Under the pieces are notes generated by a model that was given only the letters and a program-made list of their open reading frames with translations, did no database searches and was not told the DNA's origin. A stretch of DNA of 64,000 bases from assembly GCF_002846575.1 (NCBI RefSeq), contig NZ_PJND01000012.1:1-64000 (forward strand), read 5' to 3'. Positions 9,601-20,200 of this stretch are shown here, one piece after another (within the stretch, counting starts at the first letter, position 1; each line of letters starts with the position of its first letter). A program made the position numbers and the translations under genes. The stretch is from Flavobacterium lindanitolerans. Lineage in GTDB: Bacteria > Bacteroidota > Bacteroidia > Flavobacteriales > Flavobacteriaceae.

Positions 9601-9695
9601 TTAACGCGGTTGGCGACAAATGTGAATGATAGTTGGTAAATACTTACCAATGCAAATAAAATTGCAAAAAATTTAACGAGTCCTCTATTCTGCAT
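6684..9695 (-). CDS. secDF: Fused protein translocase subunit SecDF
   Basis: 1003 residues. SecD and SecF are joined in one chain, as is usual in Bacteroidota. The protein uses the proton gradient to pull Sec-exported proteins into the periplasm. There is an N-terminal membrane helix, then the SecD periplasmic P1 region with KGLDLEGGINVILQI and RVDKFGVVQPNIQ-type motifs. The first six-helix bundle follows, with GTAVDANIIIYERAKEEL. The SecF half starts near residue 680, with GVDFKGGRTFQIRF, VGPAVAKDI and the second bundle containing YSMNDTVIVFDRIRE. The periplasmic region of the SecD half carries an insertion (residues about 240-400) typical of this phylum. It is monocistronic by layout, with its own promoter and terminator. 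Confidence 0.98.
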   Translation of the reverse strand: MQNRGLVKFFAILFALVSIYQLSFTFVANRVKSDAKAFANGDEKKEVKYLDSISKENVYNLGFTKFTYKEVSDKQINKGLDLEGGINVILQISVKDVLKTLANHTKNPVFNKALENADKNQQGNQDYIDAFFIAFDEESKGAVKLADPEVFAHRNLEEVNFNMSDAQVKTIIKRKVKESVESAFRVLTERIDKFGVVQPNIQMLGESGRILVELPGAKDVDRIKKLLQSTAQLEFWETYKIEEMGNFLMATNEVLKKTEKEINTKETPKTANDTLGNLLTDASKDSTAVKGNNPLFDKMTAYGQGPILGYYSPKDTAKINGYLKMPEVKSLLTGEQRYAKFVWSKPQSINVLKQQIVDPTKTPNSKKVEVLELYALKGNRQNTPAMSGGVVTDASDKFDQMGKPSVEMIMNSKGAKDWEALTGKAYTEKGFIAIVLDDVVYSAPGVTSGAITGGISQITGNFDISETKDLANILRAGKLPASADIVQFDAVGPSLGQEAIDNGITSALVGLLLVSLWMVVYYGKSGWFANIALAVNLLFLFGILASIGAILTLPGIAGIVLTMGTAVDANIIIYERAKEELRMGKTLEEAVKVSFSWRGAMSSITDANVTHVLTGAVLFIFGTGPIKGFATTLLIGIFTSLFTSIFITRILLEWSISRKNNLTFVTSMSKNWFTNFNYDFLGKKKITYIFSSCVVIVSVASFFINGLDEGVDFKGGRTFQIRFEKPVEASEVSDELTKVFDGVVQAKVLGDKEQLKIVTKYKIDDPSSDADVEVNKMLFDNLKKYYGPDLTYEKFVNAYDGKTIGIVSSSKVGPAVAKDIKTNSFWAVLGAMGIVFLYLMISFRKWQYSLGAIAAVAHDVIFVLGIYSLCYKFMPFHMEMDQHFIAAILTVIGYSMNDTVIVFDRIREYLAGKTKGSFNDIVNRSVNTTMSRTLNTSLTMILVLLIMFIFGGESIRGFIFAMLVGIIVGTYSSLFIATPVLCDSISDAEHKRIEDMHNNVENK

Positions 9696-9818
9696 TATTA
9701 CTAAAAATTAATTAAATTTCTTATTCTTGGTGTGTTTAAACAGATAAAACAGACTAAATCAAGTAGTTATCAGACAATAATAACAAAACTTGACTTATTC
9801 CCTTTTTTTTAAAACGAG

Positions 9819-9849
9819 CAAATATATAATTAACCAAAAGATTAACCAA
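9819..9849 (-). promoter_or_regulatory. Promoter of secDF
   Basis: On the minus strand, TTG (9849-9847), a 20-nt spacer and TATATTTG (9826-9819) match the -33/-7 consensus. The predicted transcript would have a leader of about 110-115 nt before the secDF ATG. Confidence 0.6.
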
Positions 9850-9877
9850 TTAATTTGCTAATTATATCATAAAAAAA

Positions 9878-9896
9878 AGACTGCAAGAAGCAGTCT
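9878..9896 (-). terminator. Terminator of mdh
   Basis: AGACTGC (9878-9884) pairs with GCAGTCT (9890-9896) around an AAGAA loop. On the minus strand a run of T residues (complement of the A-run at 9871-9877) follows. It lies 21 nt after the mdh stop. Confidence 0.88.
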
Positions 9897-9916
9897 CTTA
9901 ATTTATAAGGTAGGAA

Positions 9917-10852
9917 TTACGCCAAAACCGACTTCAAATCGGCATTCATATTTCTTACCGCATCGGCACTTTTAGCCAACAATGCTTTTTCTTTTTCATC
10001 CAGGTTGATGGAAAGAATTTCTTCCACACCATTTTTACCTATAATACAAGGAACACCCAAACAAATATCATTTTGCCCATATTCTCCTTCAAGGAATACT
10101 GAGCAGGCAATCATTTTCTTCTGGTCATTCAGTATACTGTCAACCAAATAGGCCACAGAAGCACCCGGCGCATACCAGGCAGATGTTCCTAAAAGCCCTG
10201 TCAATGTAGCACCACCAACCATAGTATCTGCCGCTACTTTATCCAACGCTTCCTGCGAAAGGAATTCTGAAACAGGAATACCATTATAAGATGCCAAACG
10301 AGTTAACGGAATCATAGTCGTATCACCGTGTCCGCCAATTACCATAGCCGAAACATCATTAGACGGTTTGTCTAAAGCTTTTGACAGGTAGTATCTGAAA
10401 CGAGAACTATCCAAAGCACCTCCCATTCCGATGATTCTGTTTTTCGGAAGTCCGGTAGCTTTTAAAGTCAAGTAGGTCATTGTATCCATTGGATTTGAAA
10501 CTACAACTACAATGGTGTTTGGAGAATATTTCAAAACATTTTCCGCAACCGATTTAACGATTCCAGCATTAATTCCGATTAATTCCTCTCTTGTCATTCC
10601 CGGTTTTCTAGGAATACCAGAAGTGATTACTACAACATCACTGTTGACAGTTTTAGAATAATCATTGGTTACTCCGGAAACTTTTGTATTAAATCCTGTA
10701 TTTGTAGCGCACTGCATGATGTCCATTGCCTTACCTTCTGCAAATCCTTCTTTAATATCTAATAAAACTACCTCACTGGCAATTCCTCTGTAAGCAATCA
10801 CGTCAGCGCAGGTTGCGCCCACATTTCCGGCACCTACTATTGTAACTTTCAT
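9917..10852 (-). CDS. mdh: Malate dehydrogenase
   Basis: 311 residues. This NAD-dependent enzyme interconverts malate and oxaloacetate in the TCA cycle. The Rossmann motif GAGNVGA is at residues 7-13. Substrate-binding arginines are in RKPGMTREEL and SSRFRYYLS, and the catalytic histidine is in IGGHGDTTMIP near residue 174. The sequence is of the lactate-dehydrogenase-like malate dehydrogenase type. Malate rather than lactate specificity is supported by the RKPGMTR motif at the active-site loop. It lies 42 nt downstream of gyrB on the same strand and may be co-transcribed with it. Confidence 0.95.
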   Translation of the reverse strand: MKVTIVGAGNVGATCADVIAYRGIASEVVLLDIKEGFAEGKAMDIMQCATNTGFNTKVSGVTNDYSKTVNSDVVVITSGIPRKPGMTREELIGINAGIVKSVAENVLKYSPNTIVVVVSNPMDTMTYLTLKATGLPKNRIIGMGGALDSSRFRYYLSKALDKPSNDVSAMVIGGHGDTTMIPLTRLASYNGIPVSEFLSQEALDKVAADTMVGGATLTGLLGTSAWYAPGASVAYLVDSILNDQKKMIACSVFLEGEYGQNDICLGVPCIIGKNGVEEILSINLDEKEKALLAKSADAVRNMNADLKSVLA

Positions 10853-10894
10853 AATAATTGTATTTGTTTATTTGTTGTTGTTTATTTCAGAGTA

Positions 10895-12919
<2,025 letters not shown>

Positions 12920-12993
12920 TTAGCACTTAAGTTATCAACATTTTTAAGGTTTGGCCATTTATTTTTCAACATAAAGCAGGCCTTTTTAAAAAA

Positions 12994-13027
12994 GCAAAAA
13001 GCGCCACCCTAAAGTGAACGCTTTTGC
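12994..13027 (-). terminator. Terminator of asnB
   Basis: GCAAAAAGCG (12994-13003) and CGCTTTTGC (13019-13027) pair with one bulged base. The inner CAC/GTG can extend the stem. It lies 30 nt past the asnB stop, upstream of gyrB on the same strand. Confidence 0.75.
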
Positions 13028-13056
13028 AACAAACAAACTAAACTTTTATTTTTAAA

Positions 13057-14673
13057 TCAGGCTACAGCACCGGTTTTTGATATCGCTGTATCCGCCTGTA
13101 TGTGGGCCGCATTTGCCCTGCCGCTAGGGTCTAAGTTTTCCTGCCATTTCGGTATCCATTTCCTCACGGTCTGTGCCGCACTTAACTGCGGAAAATGCTT
13201 ATGGAAAATATCGCGGTAGAAGTAGGCTTCTTTCGTTACCGGCGTATTGTATGTAAAACGCTCGGCAGCCTGTTCCATTTGCAAATCTGTAACCCGGGAA
13301 GAGCAGTACTCTATCAGCGTGTCAATCCAGCTATAGCCTACTCCATCTGAAAACTGTTCTTTTTGCCTCCATAATACTTCTTGTGGCAGGTAAGGATTTT
13401 CAGGCGTGTCAAATGCCTTTCTCAGGATGTATTTTTCAACTCCGTCATATGTTTTTGGCTGCTTTTCTTCCGGACGGATACTGATTGCCAAATCCAGAAA
13501 TGCCTTATCTAAAAACGGAACTCTTGCTTCCAGCCCATGTGCCATTGTTGACTTATCAGCACGCAGCAAATCGGCAGTAAACAGTTTCTGTACTCTTTCA
13601 ATAGTTTCCTTTTGAAAATCTTCTGTTGATGGTGCATTTCTGAAATAAAGATAGCCTCCAAAAATCTCATCGGCTCCTTCTCCAGACAGCACTACTTTCA
13701 CACCCATGTCTGTAATCGCTTTCGAAAGGAAATACATTGGCGTGCTGGCCCGTATCGAAGTTACATCATAAGTTTCCAGATGCCAGATTAGCTTATCCAG
13801 AATTTCAATTCCCTGCTCAATCGTAAAATAGATTTCATGGTGGTCTGTACCTAAAAATTCAGCCACTTTTCGGGCTGCTTTTGCGTCAGGAGCTTCTGCA
13901 TCCAATCCAATAGAAAAGGAACGCAATTCCTTACCTTTTTCCTTTAATAGCCGTGCCGCTATAGACGATGTTAACGATGAATCAAGCCCGCCGGAAAGCA
14001 ATACTCCAATAGGCACATCGCTCATCAGCCTTTTTCGTGTCGCCTCTGTCAAAGTTTCGCGAATTTTTACCAAATCCAACGCTTCCGTAGCTTTTTCATG
14101 GTCTTCATACTCCGGCCTGTAATACTTCACAAAGCCCGTTTTTTGCGTATAATAATGTCCGGGAGGAAAAGTGGCGAATGTCTTGCACTGGTCTGCCATA
14201 GGCTTCATTTCTGAAGCAAAATAAATACGGCCTCTCTCATCAAGTCCATAATACAAAGGTTTCACTCCAACCGCATCTCTGCCTGCTATAAAATCATCAC
14301 CATCAATGATGACAAAAGCGAAATCACCGTCCAGCATATTCAGAAAATCATATCCGAACTCCTCATACAGATGTACGATTACTTCCGAATCTGATTTGGT
14401 TCTAAAAGTATGGTGTTTCAATACCGTATCTCTAAGTTCCTGATGGTTGTAGATTTCACCATTATGAACCATATAGGCTGACCTGGTTCCTTTAATTGGC
14501 TGTCTTCCTGAATGGAGGTCAATAATAGATAAGCGTTCGTGGCTTAAGATATGTCCGTTTTCCGTCACATGCAGGTCACTTTCATCCGGTCCTCGATGCG
14601 ACATTCTTTTGGAAAGCTGCCTTACTAATTCTTCGTCTTTTCCTTTTCCTATAATTGCTAATATCCCGCACAT
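13057..14673 (-). CDS. asnB: Asparagine synthase, glutamine-hydrolysing
   Basis: 538 residues. It makes asparagine from aspartate, ATP and glutamine. The N-terminal class II glutamine amidotransferase domain begins MCGILAI, so Cys2 is the catalytic nucleophile after Met removal. RMSHRGPDES and the HNGEIYNH loop are intact. The synthetase domain has the PP-loop LLSGGLDSSLTSS near residue 228, and SGEGADEIFGGY further on. The HGLEARVPFLDKAFLDLAI segment is typical of the AsnB-type synthases. Length is close to E. coli AsnB (554). It is single on its transcript by layout, with about 200 bases of AT-rich, featureless DNA upstream. Confidence 0.96.
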   Translation of the reverse strand: MCGILAIIGKGKDEELVRQLSKRMSHRGPDESDLHVTENGHILSHERLSIIDLHSGRQPIKGTRSAYMVHNGEIYNHQELRDTVLKHHTFRTKSDSEVIVHLYEEFGYDFLNMLDGDFAFVIIDGDDFIAGRDAVGVKPLYYGLDERGRIYFASEMKPMADQCKTFATFPPGHYYTQKTGFVKYYRPEYEDHEKATEALDLVKIRETLTEATRKRLMSDVPIGVLLSGGLDSSLTSSIAARLLKEKGKELRSFSIGLDAEAPDAKAARKVAEFLGTDHHEIYFTIEQGIEILDKLIWHLETYDVTSIRASTPMYFLSKAITDMGVKVVLSGEGADEIFGGYLYFRNAPSTEDFQKETIERVQKLFTADLLRADKSTMAHGLEARVPFLDKAFLDLAISIRPEEKQPKTYDGVEKYILRKAFDTPENPYLPQEVLWRQKEQFSDGVGYSWIDTLIEYCSSRVTDLQMEQAAERFTYNTPVTKEAYFYRDIFHKHFPQLSAAQTVRKWIPKWQENLDPSGRANAAHIQADTAISKTGAVA

Positions 14674-14846
14674 ATCTTTACTTTTTAAATTCGATTATTT
14701 TATTAAAGCAAATTTGTGGTTTTTGTTTTATTTATTAAACTATAAATTTATTTTTAGTTACAAATTAAAATTAAAATAAAAACTTTTTAGCAATTATGAA
14801 ATTTTATCCGTCTGAAAACAGCCCATTTGGTTTATTTCATAAAAAA

Positions 14847-14864
14847 ACCATCCGTTTGGATGGT
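14847..14864 (-). terminator. Terminator of the GreA/GreB-like gene
   Basis: ACCATCC (14847-14853), a GTTT loop and GGATGGT (14858-14864). On the minus strand a T-run follows (complement of 14841-14846). Confidence 0.85.
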
Positions 14865-14879
14865 GATTTAATTTCTTTT

Positions 14880-15329
14880 TTATTGGACTTCTTCTATCAG
14901 GTATTTTGTGCCGTTAATTTCAAAACTATAACCAACCTGCTGACCCAGAAGCTTATTTCCCAATGGTGATTGCGGTGAGAGTGCAATAATGTTTTTCTCT
15001 TCTATTTTAATTTTTGGAAGTGCTGCGCTCATGAACAATAAGATTCCGTTTGCTTTGACCACACTTCCCAAGGTAATTATTTTGGTTTCTTTTGAAGCAT
15101 CAATCTTGTCAAGGACGCCTTTCTGCTCCAGAAATTCTTTTAGCTTGTGATTGAGTTTTTCCTGCTCCAGATGCATCATGGACAGTGCTGTTTCATGTTT
15201 GTCTCCGGCAGAGCCCTTTGCATCATTTTGGGCATCATCTGTCAGGTTTGAAATCATATCCTGAAAGGCATCGATTTTATCCTGTACCAATTGCTTATAA
15301 TAATTTAGTGTTTTTTCTTTGAGTGTCAT
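14880..15329 (-). CDS. GreA/GreB-family transcript elongation factor-like protein
   Basis: 149 residues from the ATG at 15329. The N-terminal half (about residues 1-75) is helical and charged and suits the coiled-coil that enters the RNA polymerase secondary channel. The C-terminal half ends in ALSPQSPLGNKLLGQQVGYSFEINGTKYLIEEV, the GreA/GreB FKBP-like C-terminal domain. It is a divergent relative rather than canonical GreA: the usual DLSENAEY acidic tip is replaced by SAGDKHETALSM. The frame is open to 15491, but the extra 54 residues translate intergenic repeat tracts and the upstream terminator (for example KSKVESQKSKVKNLKSQ), so I rejected the longer start. Anti-arrest activity is uncertain. 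Confidence 0.8.
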   Translation of the reverse strand: MTLKEKTLNYYKQLVQDKIDAFQDMISNLTDDAQNDAKGSAGDKHETALSMMHLEQEKLNHKLKEFLEQKGVLDKIDASKETKIITLGSVVKANGILLFMSAALPKIKIEEKNIIALSPQSPLGNKLLGQQVGYSFEINGTKYLIEEVQ

Positions 15330-15393
15330 TGGGTATTTTTTAGTCGCGGATAAAACAGATGACGCTGATTTTCGCTGATTTCTTTTTGGAATA

Positions 15394-15423
15394 AAAAAGC
15401 CTACAGGTAAATGCAGGCTTTTT
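15394..15423 (-). terminator. Terminator of the beta-barrel gene
   Basis: AAAAAGCCT (15394-15402) pairs with AGGCTTTTT (15415-15423) across a 12-nt loop. It lies about 60 nt past the stop at 15481. Confidence 0.85.
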
Positions 15424-15431
15424 GATATTTG

Positions 15432-15478
15432 TGATTTTAGATTTTTGACTTTCGACTTTTGACTTTCGACTTTCGACT
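15432..15478. repeat. GACTTT-type short tandem tract, copy 1
   Basis: A run of near-identical 7-9-nt units (TTTTGACTTTCGACTTT and variants) directly after the beta-barrel gene stop. The 20-mer CGACTTTTGACTTTCGACTT at 15453-15472 recurs exactly at 34463-34482 and 41593-41612. Confidence 0.85.
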
Positions 15479-15480
15479 TA

Positions 15481-17238
15481 TTAAAAATCAAATTTATAGC
15501 TTGCCCCCAACAAAACCTGGATTCCTTGTACAGGATAATTTAGCCATTTTTGATAATCCTGACCGGTGAGGTTATTTCCCTTTAGAAAAGCCGTAAGCCT
15601 GTCGTTGTATTTATATCCTACATGCATATTCAAATCAAAATAGCTATCCAGGGTTACAGTTTCTAATTCGTTTCTCAACAGGGAAGTGTAGCTAAAAACA
15701 TCTTTTCTTTCGCCTACAAAGAAAACGCTGGCTCCTGCATACCATTTTTCAGTAATATTGAAGTCAAGGTTTGCCGCTACCTGAAGTTCCGGAAGATTCC
15801 ATGCTTCCGCCAATTCATCTGTTTTGTAGCTATTGAATGTTCCGTTTATGCCAAAAGAAACGTTTTTAGAAAAATCAGCCTTCAGCTCTCCAAAAAAGCT
15901 CATCGTCTTTACATTATCATATAAGACACTAAAGGAGTTCCCAAAAGCATAGCCTTCCTGATTTGGGTTTTCATTGTTGTATGGATTGCTGAGGAAAACA
16001 GCCTTTCCGTCTTCATTTTTGTATGAACCTCTAATATTAAAGCTGACATTATTGGCTATTTTTCCTTTTAGACCAACATAGATATCATATTTCTGGTCGG
16101 TTGGAGCAATTGCCAGAGTTGGCGACACGAAAAAGTTTTCCTGTGTAAAATCACGGTATGAATTCTGCTTCAGGCTACCTTCTGCTCCGGCATAAGCTAT
16201 CATGACATCCCCTACGATTCTGTAGGTAGCGGTAATCTGTGGATAAACAAAGAACTTGTTATCACTGTTTTCATTATCCATGCTATAAAAAAGCCCGGCT
16301 CCCAGGTTGACTGTCAGGTCATCTTGCTGGTATACAAAACTTGGCTGTATACCAATATTGGTAAAACCATAATTAATAGCTGTTGTACCAAAATAATCTT
16401 TTTCAAAAGACCCGCCCAGATAATCCACTATGAAATTTGCATTAATCTTGTTTCCTGAAATTTCAAAACCAACAGTAGGTTTTACATAAAATCTGTTCTC
16501 TGAAGAACCGAAAGCATCAGAGAAATGGTTGAATTTCAGGCTTGCTTCTTTAAAGATACTTTCCTTGGCACTGATTCGGCCTCCCAAATAAATATTCTGG
16601 TAGGTTTGCTGCGGATCAATACTGTTTATAAGGTCTTGCCTGTCTTGCGGATCAGCCAGATCATTGGCAAAGTCATTTCGCAATCCGTACCAATTATATA
16701 CCTGGTGTTGATAACCGGCATCTACATTCCAAGAAAAGTCTTTTTGCTGATTCCCATATGTCAGGTCAAGGGATGTATTATAGAATTTGTCATCCAGCAA
16801 AAGGTCATCAATACCTCCCTGCGAAGAAAGATGGCGAAGCATTCCTCCCACATATTCGTTACGGTTCAGGTTTTCGGTTACAAACAATTCCGCATTCAGC
16901 GTACCATAGTTTCCAACACCCAAAGTCGCATAATTCTTATATAATTTTTCTTGTTTTGCCTTGTCAACAGAAGCAGCCCTTCCTTTTGCCGGCGTAAAAG
17001 TAGAAGCTACCGGAAAGGAAAAGATGTTGTATTTGATTTCTTCCTTTTTTGTATTGTCTTCGTCTTCCAATGGCGGTGTTTCTTTGACTTTAAAAGCATC
17101 AGAAATAGTTGGCGTATATGGCTTTACCACGTTTACAACTTCGGTTCCGATATTCTCATCCTTCTTTTGGGCAAAAACGCCTTGCAGGCCAGCGAAAAGA
17201 AATAATAAAGCAATCTTATATTGGGTTTTATGTGTCAT
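15481..17238 (-). CDS. Outer-membrane beta-barrel protein, TonB-receptor-like without a plug
   Basis: 585 residues. The signal peptide ends ...GLQGVFAQ. A polar periplasmic stretch follows (residues about 24-95, VVNVVKPYTPTISDAFKVKETP). From about residue 100 there are alternating amphipathic strands typical of a barrel (LGVGNYGTLNAELFVTEN, SLDLTYGNQQKDFSWNVDAGYQHQ and so on). The chain ends in GASYKFDF with a C-terminal phenylalanine, the usual outer-membrane insertion signal. Homologues are generally labelled TonB-dependent receptor, but I see no plug domain and no clear TonB box, so TonB-dependent transport is doubtful. It lies 32 nt downstream of the large TPR gene on the same strand. The pair is probably one transcript. 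Confidence 0.8.
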   Translation of the reverse strand: MTHKTQYKIALLFLFAGLQGVFAQKKDENIGTEVVNVVKPYTPTISDAFKVKETPPLEDEDNTKKEEIKYNIFSFPVASTFTPAKGRAASVDKAKQEKLYKNYATLGVGNYGTLNAELFVTENLNRNEYVGGMLRHLSSQGGIDDLLLDDKFYNTSLDLTYGNQQKDFSWNVDAGYQHQVYNWYGLRNDFANDLADPQDRQDLINSIDPQQTYQNIYLGGRISAKESIFKEASLKFNHFSDAFGSSENRFYVKPTVGFEISGNKINANFIVDYLGGSFEKDYFGTTAINYGFTNIGIQPSFVYQQDDLTVNLGAGLFYSMDNENSDNKFFVYPQITATYRIVGDVMIAYAGAEGSLKQNSYRDFTQENFFVSPTLAIAPTDQKYDIYVGLKGKIANNVSFNIRGSYKNEDGKAVFLSNPYNNENPNQEGYAFGNSFSVLYDNVKTMSFFGELKADFSKNVSFGINGTFNSYKTDELAEAWNLPELQVAANLDFNITEKWYAGASVFFVGERKDVFSYTSLLRNELETVTLDSYFDLNMHVGYKYNDRLTAFLKGNNLTGQDYQKWLNYPVQGIQVLLGASYKFDF

Positions 17239-17270
17239 ATTACTTAAATTGTATTTAGAATGAGATGTGA

Positions 17271-20200
17271 TTAATTCTGGATGGATGAGTTGCGTTTGGC
17301 TTCTTCTCCTTTAATAATATCCAATTCTTTTTGGGCTTCTTCAATAACGTCCGGATAATCCTTAAAATTTTTAAGGACGCTTTCCAAAATGTAATTTGCC
17401 TGGAAGCTGTCTTTTAGTCCGTAGAAATTTTTCGCCATTACAACCAGTCCTTTGGCTCCAAAATATTTATATCCGGAATAGTCTTTGGCCAATTTCTGTA
17501 CGGCCGTATTTGATGCCTCAAATTTCCCGTCTTTATTTTTGAAATAGGCATCATAAAACAATGCTTCTGCTGCCAGTTCTCCCTTAGCAATGGTCTGCAA
17601 TTTTGCATAGGCTGCTTTGGCTTTAACCTCGTCATTGATTTTTATTGCAGAACGTGCCACTATAACCTGGGCATCACTTTTTACCCTGTCGTCTGTTTTC
17701 GCATTTGCCAAAACTTTTTCGGCATATACTACCGCATTAGCATAATCTTTTTGCTCATAATACGATTTCATCAGATTGGACTGGGCAAATGTTATGTTTT
17801 GCGGATAATCGGCCTCCGCTTCTAATCTTTTCAAAACCGGAACTGCTTTTGCATAATCCGCTTTTTTGAGCAAAATCTGAGACAGCCTTGCAAGCGATTG
17901 CTCTGTAAACTCATTTCTTGGTTTTGCAATTACAAATTCATAATTCGGGATGGCATTATTTTCCAAACCATCCGCAAAATAGGATTGTGCGAGATAGAAA
18001 TTTGCTTTCAGAGAATTGATTCCGTTCGGGAATTTCGCTATATAACCGCTCAATGCTGCAATTGCGGGTTTGATGTTATTCTGAAGATATTGCTTTTCAG
18101 CCGCTCCGTATGTATCATTATCCAATTCTGCATCAGATACTTCAACAAAGTCCAGCGTTTTTACCCAGGTAGCATATTCGTCTACTTTTCCTTTATCCAG
18201 ATAAATCAGCCTTGCTGTCGATACAGCTTCCAGAGCTTCCGGAGTATTTGGAAATTCGGCTACTACTTTTTTAAGTTTGGTTAGTGCCTGATCATCTTTT
18301 TCTGCATTGTAATACACCAATCCCTGACGCAGGATAGCTTTTGATGTATAGGAACTTTCTCTGTATTCTGCAATCAATTTATCATAGGTCTGAATAGCGC
18401 TTTCGGTCTTTTTTTCTGCTACATAGGTGTTTCCTAACTCATAAAGGGCATCGTCACGAAGTTGTGATTTAGGGAAGTTCTTGATAAAGCTGTTGAGCTC
18501 TTCAATTTTCTTTTCGTTTCTGGCCACAAAACCATAGCTGATTGCTTTTTGATAAGCAGCATAATCTGCATCAACGCCTTTGATTTCAATAGCTTTGTTA
18601 TAGGCCTCCATTGCCGGCCAGTATTTTGAAGAAACATAATAACTGTCACCCAAACGCAAATAGGCATCATTCAGACGAACCTTATCGTCTTTTGGACCTG
18701 AAATATAGCTTTGGAAGTTGGTTGCAGCCTGATCGTAATCTTTCAGCTTAAAATAGGCATAACCCAGGTTATAGTAAATGTTTTTATTCTCCGGCGTGTT
18801 TTTAGCTTCGGCATCACCTAAAAATTGTTTATAAGTAAGCACTGCTTCTTTAAAACTATCCAGAACATATTCTGTTTCTGCTTTCCAAAAAGTGGCACGG
18901 GCTGTGAATCTGGCGTTGCTTCTTTCTCCTAAAGATTTCTTGAACATGGCAAGCGCCTCCTGATAATTGCCATCCGTATACAATTCCAAACCTCTGTAAA
19001 AAGTAACTTTTTGATAGGCCTCTCTATTAGAAGCTTTATTTTTTTCCAATAATGTCAGCGCCTCTTTGTAGTTTTTTGAGGTGATGTAGGAGTTGATTAG
19101 AAGTGTTTCGATTTCTGCCCGACTCGGATTGTTTGGATATTTTTCAATAAAACCGTTTAAAACGGCAGGAATGCTCTGGTAAGAGTTACCAATTTCGTAG
19201 CTGAGTTTGGCATAATTCAGATAGGCATCTTCCTGGATTTTTGCATCAAATGCCATTTCAGAAGCATTTTTAAAGGCATTTAGCGCCTGTTGCTTCCTGT
19301 CGGTTTTTAAGTAGCTTTCTCCTAAATGATAATAGGCATTCTGTGCTACAAAATCTTGTCCGTCAATAATTTTATTGAATTGTGAAATTGCATTTTCGTA
19401 GTCGTTTTGCTTGTAGTAAGCATATCCAAGCTGGTAAAAATCGGTATTATTCCATTTTCCTTTTTTCCCTTTGTATTCGTTCAGGTATGGAATTGCCTGA
19501 TCGTATTTTTTTAAATTGAAATAGCTCTCTCCTATAATTTTGTTCAATTCCGATTTTTCCAAAGCATTTGATTTAGCCATCGCCGCTTTCCCCAATTCTA
19601 TCGCCTTATCAAATTTGCCCAGTTTGAAATTCATGTCTGCCTGGAAGTAAGACATCTTCTCCTGATATTTTTCTTCACCGGAAACCTCATCAAATAATTT
19701 GGTGGCTTTGGTATAATCATCCGACTCATAGGCCATGAAACCCAAATAATACTTTGCCTGAGAACCGTATTCTTTTGAATTCAGCACCTGGTTGAAATAA
19801 TTTGTAGCTTCTTTTTTATTTCCCGCTGTAAAAAAGGTATAGCCTTTTTGGAAGTTATATCTTTCTCTGTCATTATTGCTTAACGAACCTTCGTCAACCT
19901 TGTCAAACCATTTGAGCGATTGCGGATATTTACCCTGCTCAAAGTAATAATGCGCCACTTCAATATAGGCCTGATTTTGCTTGGTACTGGTCGGATAGTC
20001 TTCTACAAAACTTTCCATCATCTGATCAGCATTAGCCTGATTCAGGCGGATAGCGCAGTTCGCTATATAGTAAGCACAATCCGCTTCGATATCCGAATTC
20101 TTATTGCTGTTGTCAGCTTTTACTTTTTCGAAAATAATCTGGGCAGCCTGATACTGCTTGTCGTTATAAAGCGAAACGGCTTTATTGTATTCCGTTAAAT

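Noticed and set aside
15432..15478. Transposon or integron end at the GACTTT tracts
   Set aside because: There are no terminal inverted repeats, no target-site duplications and no transposase or integrase gene near any of the three copies.
15330..15491. Extended N-terminus of the GreA/GreB-like gene
   Set aside because: The added residues translate a terminator hairpin and the GACTTT repeat tract (KSKVESQKSKVKNLKSQ), which is not protein-like, and family sequence begins at the ATG at 15329.
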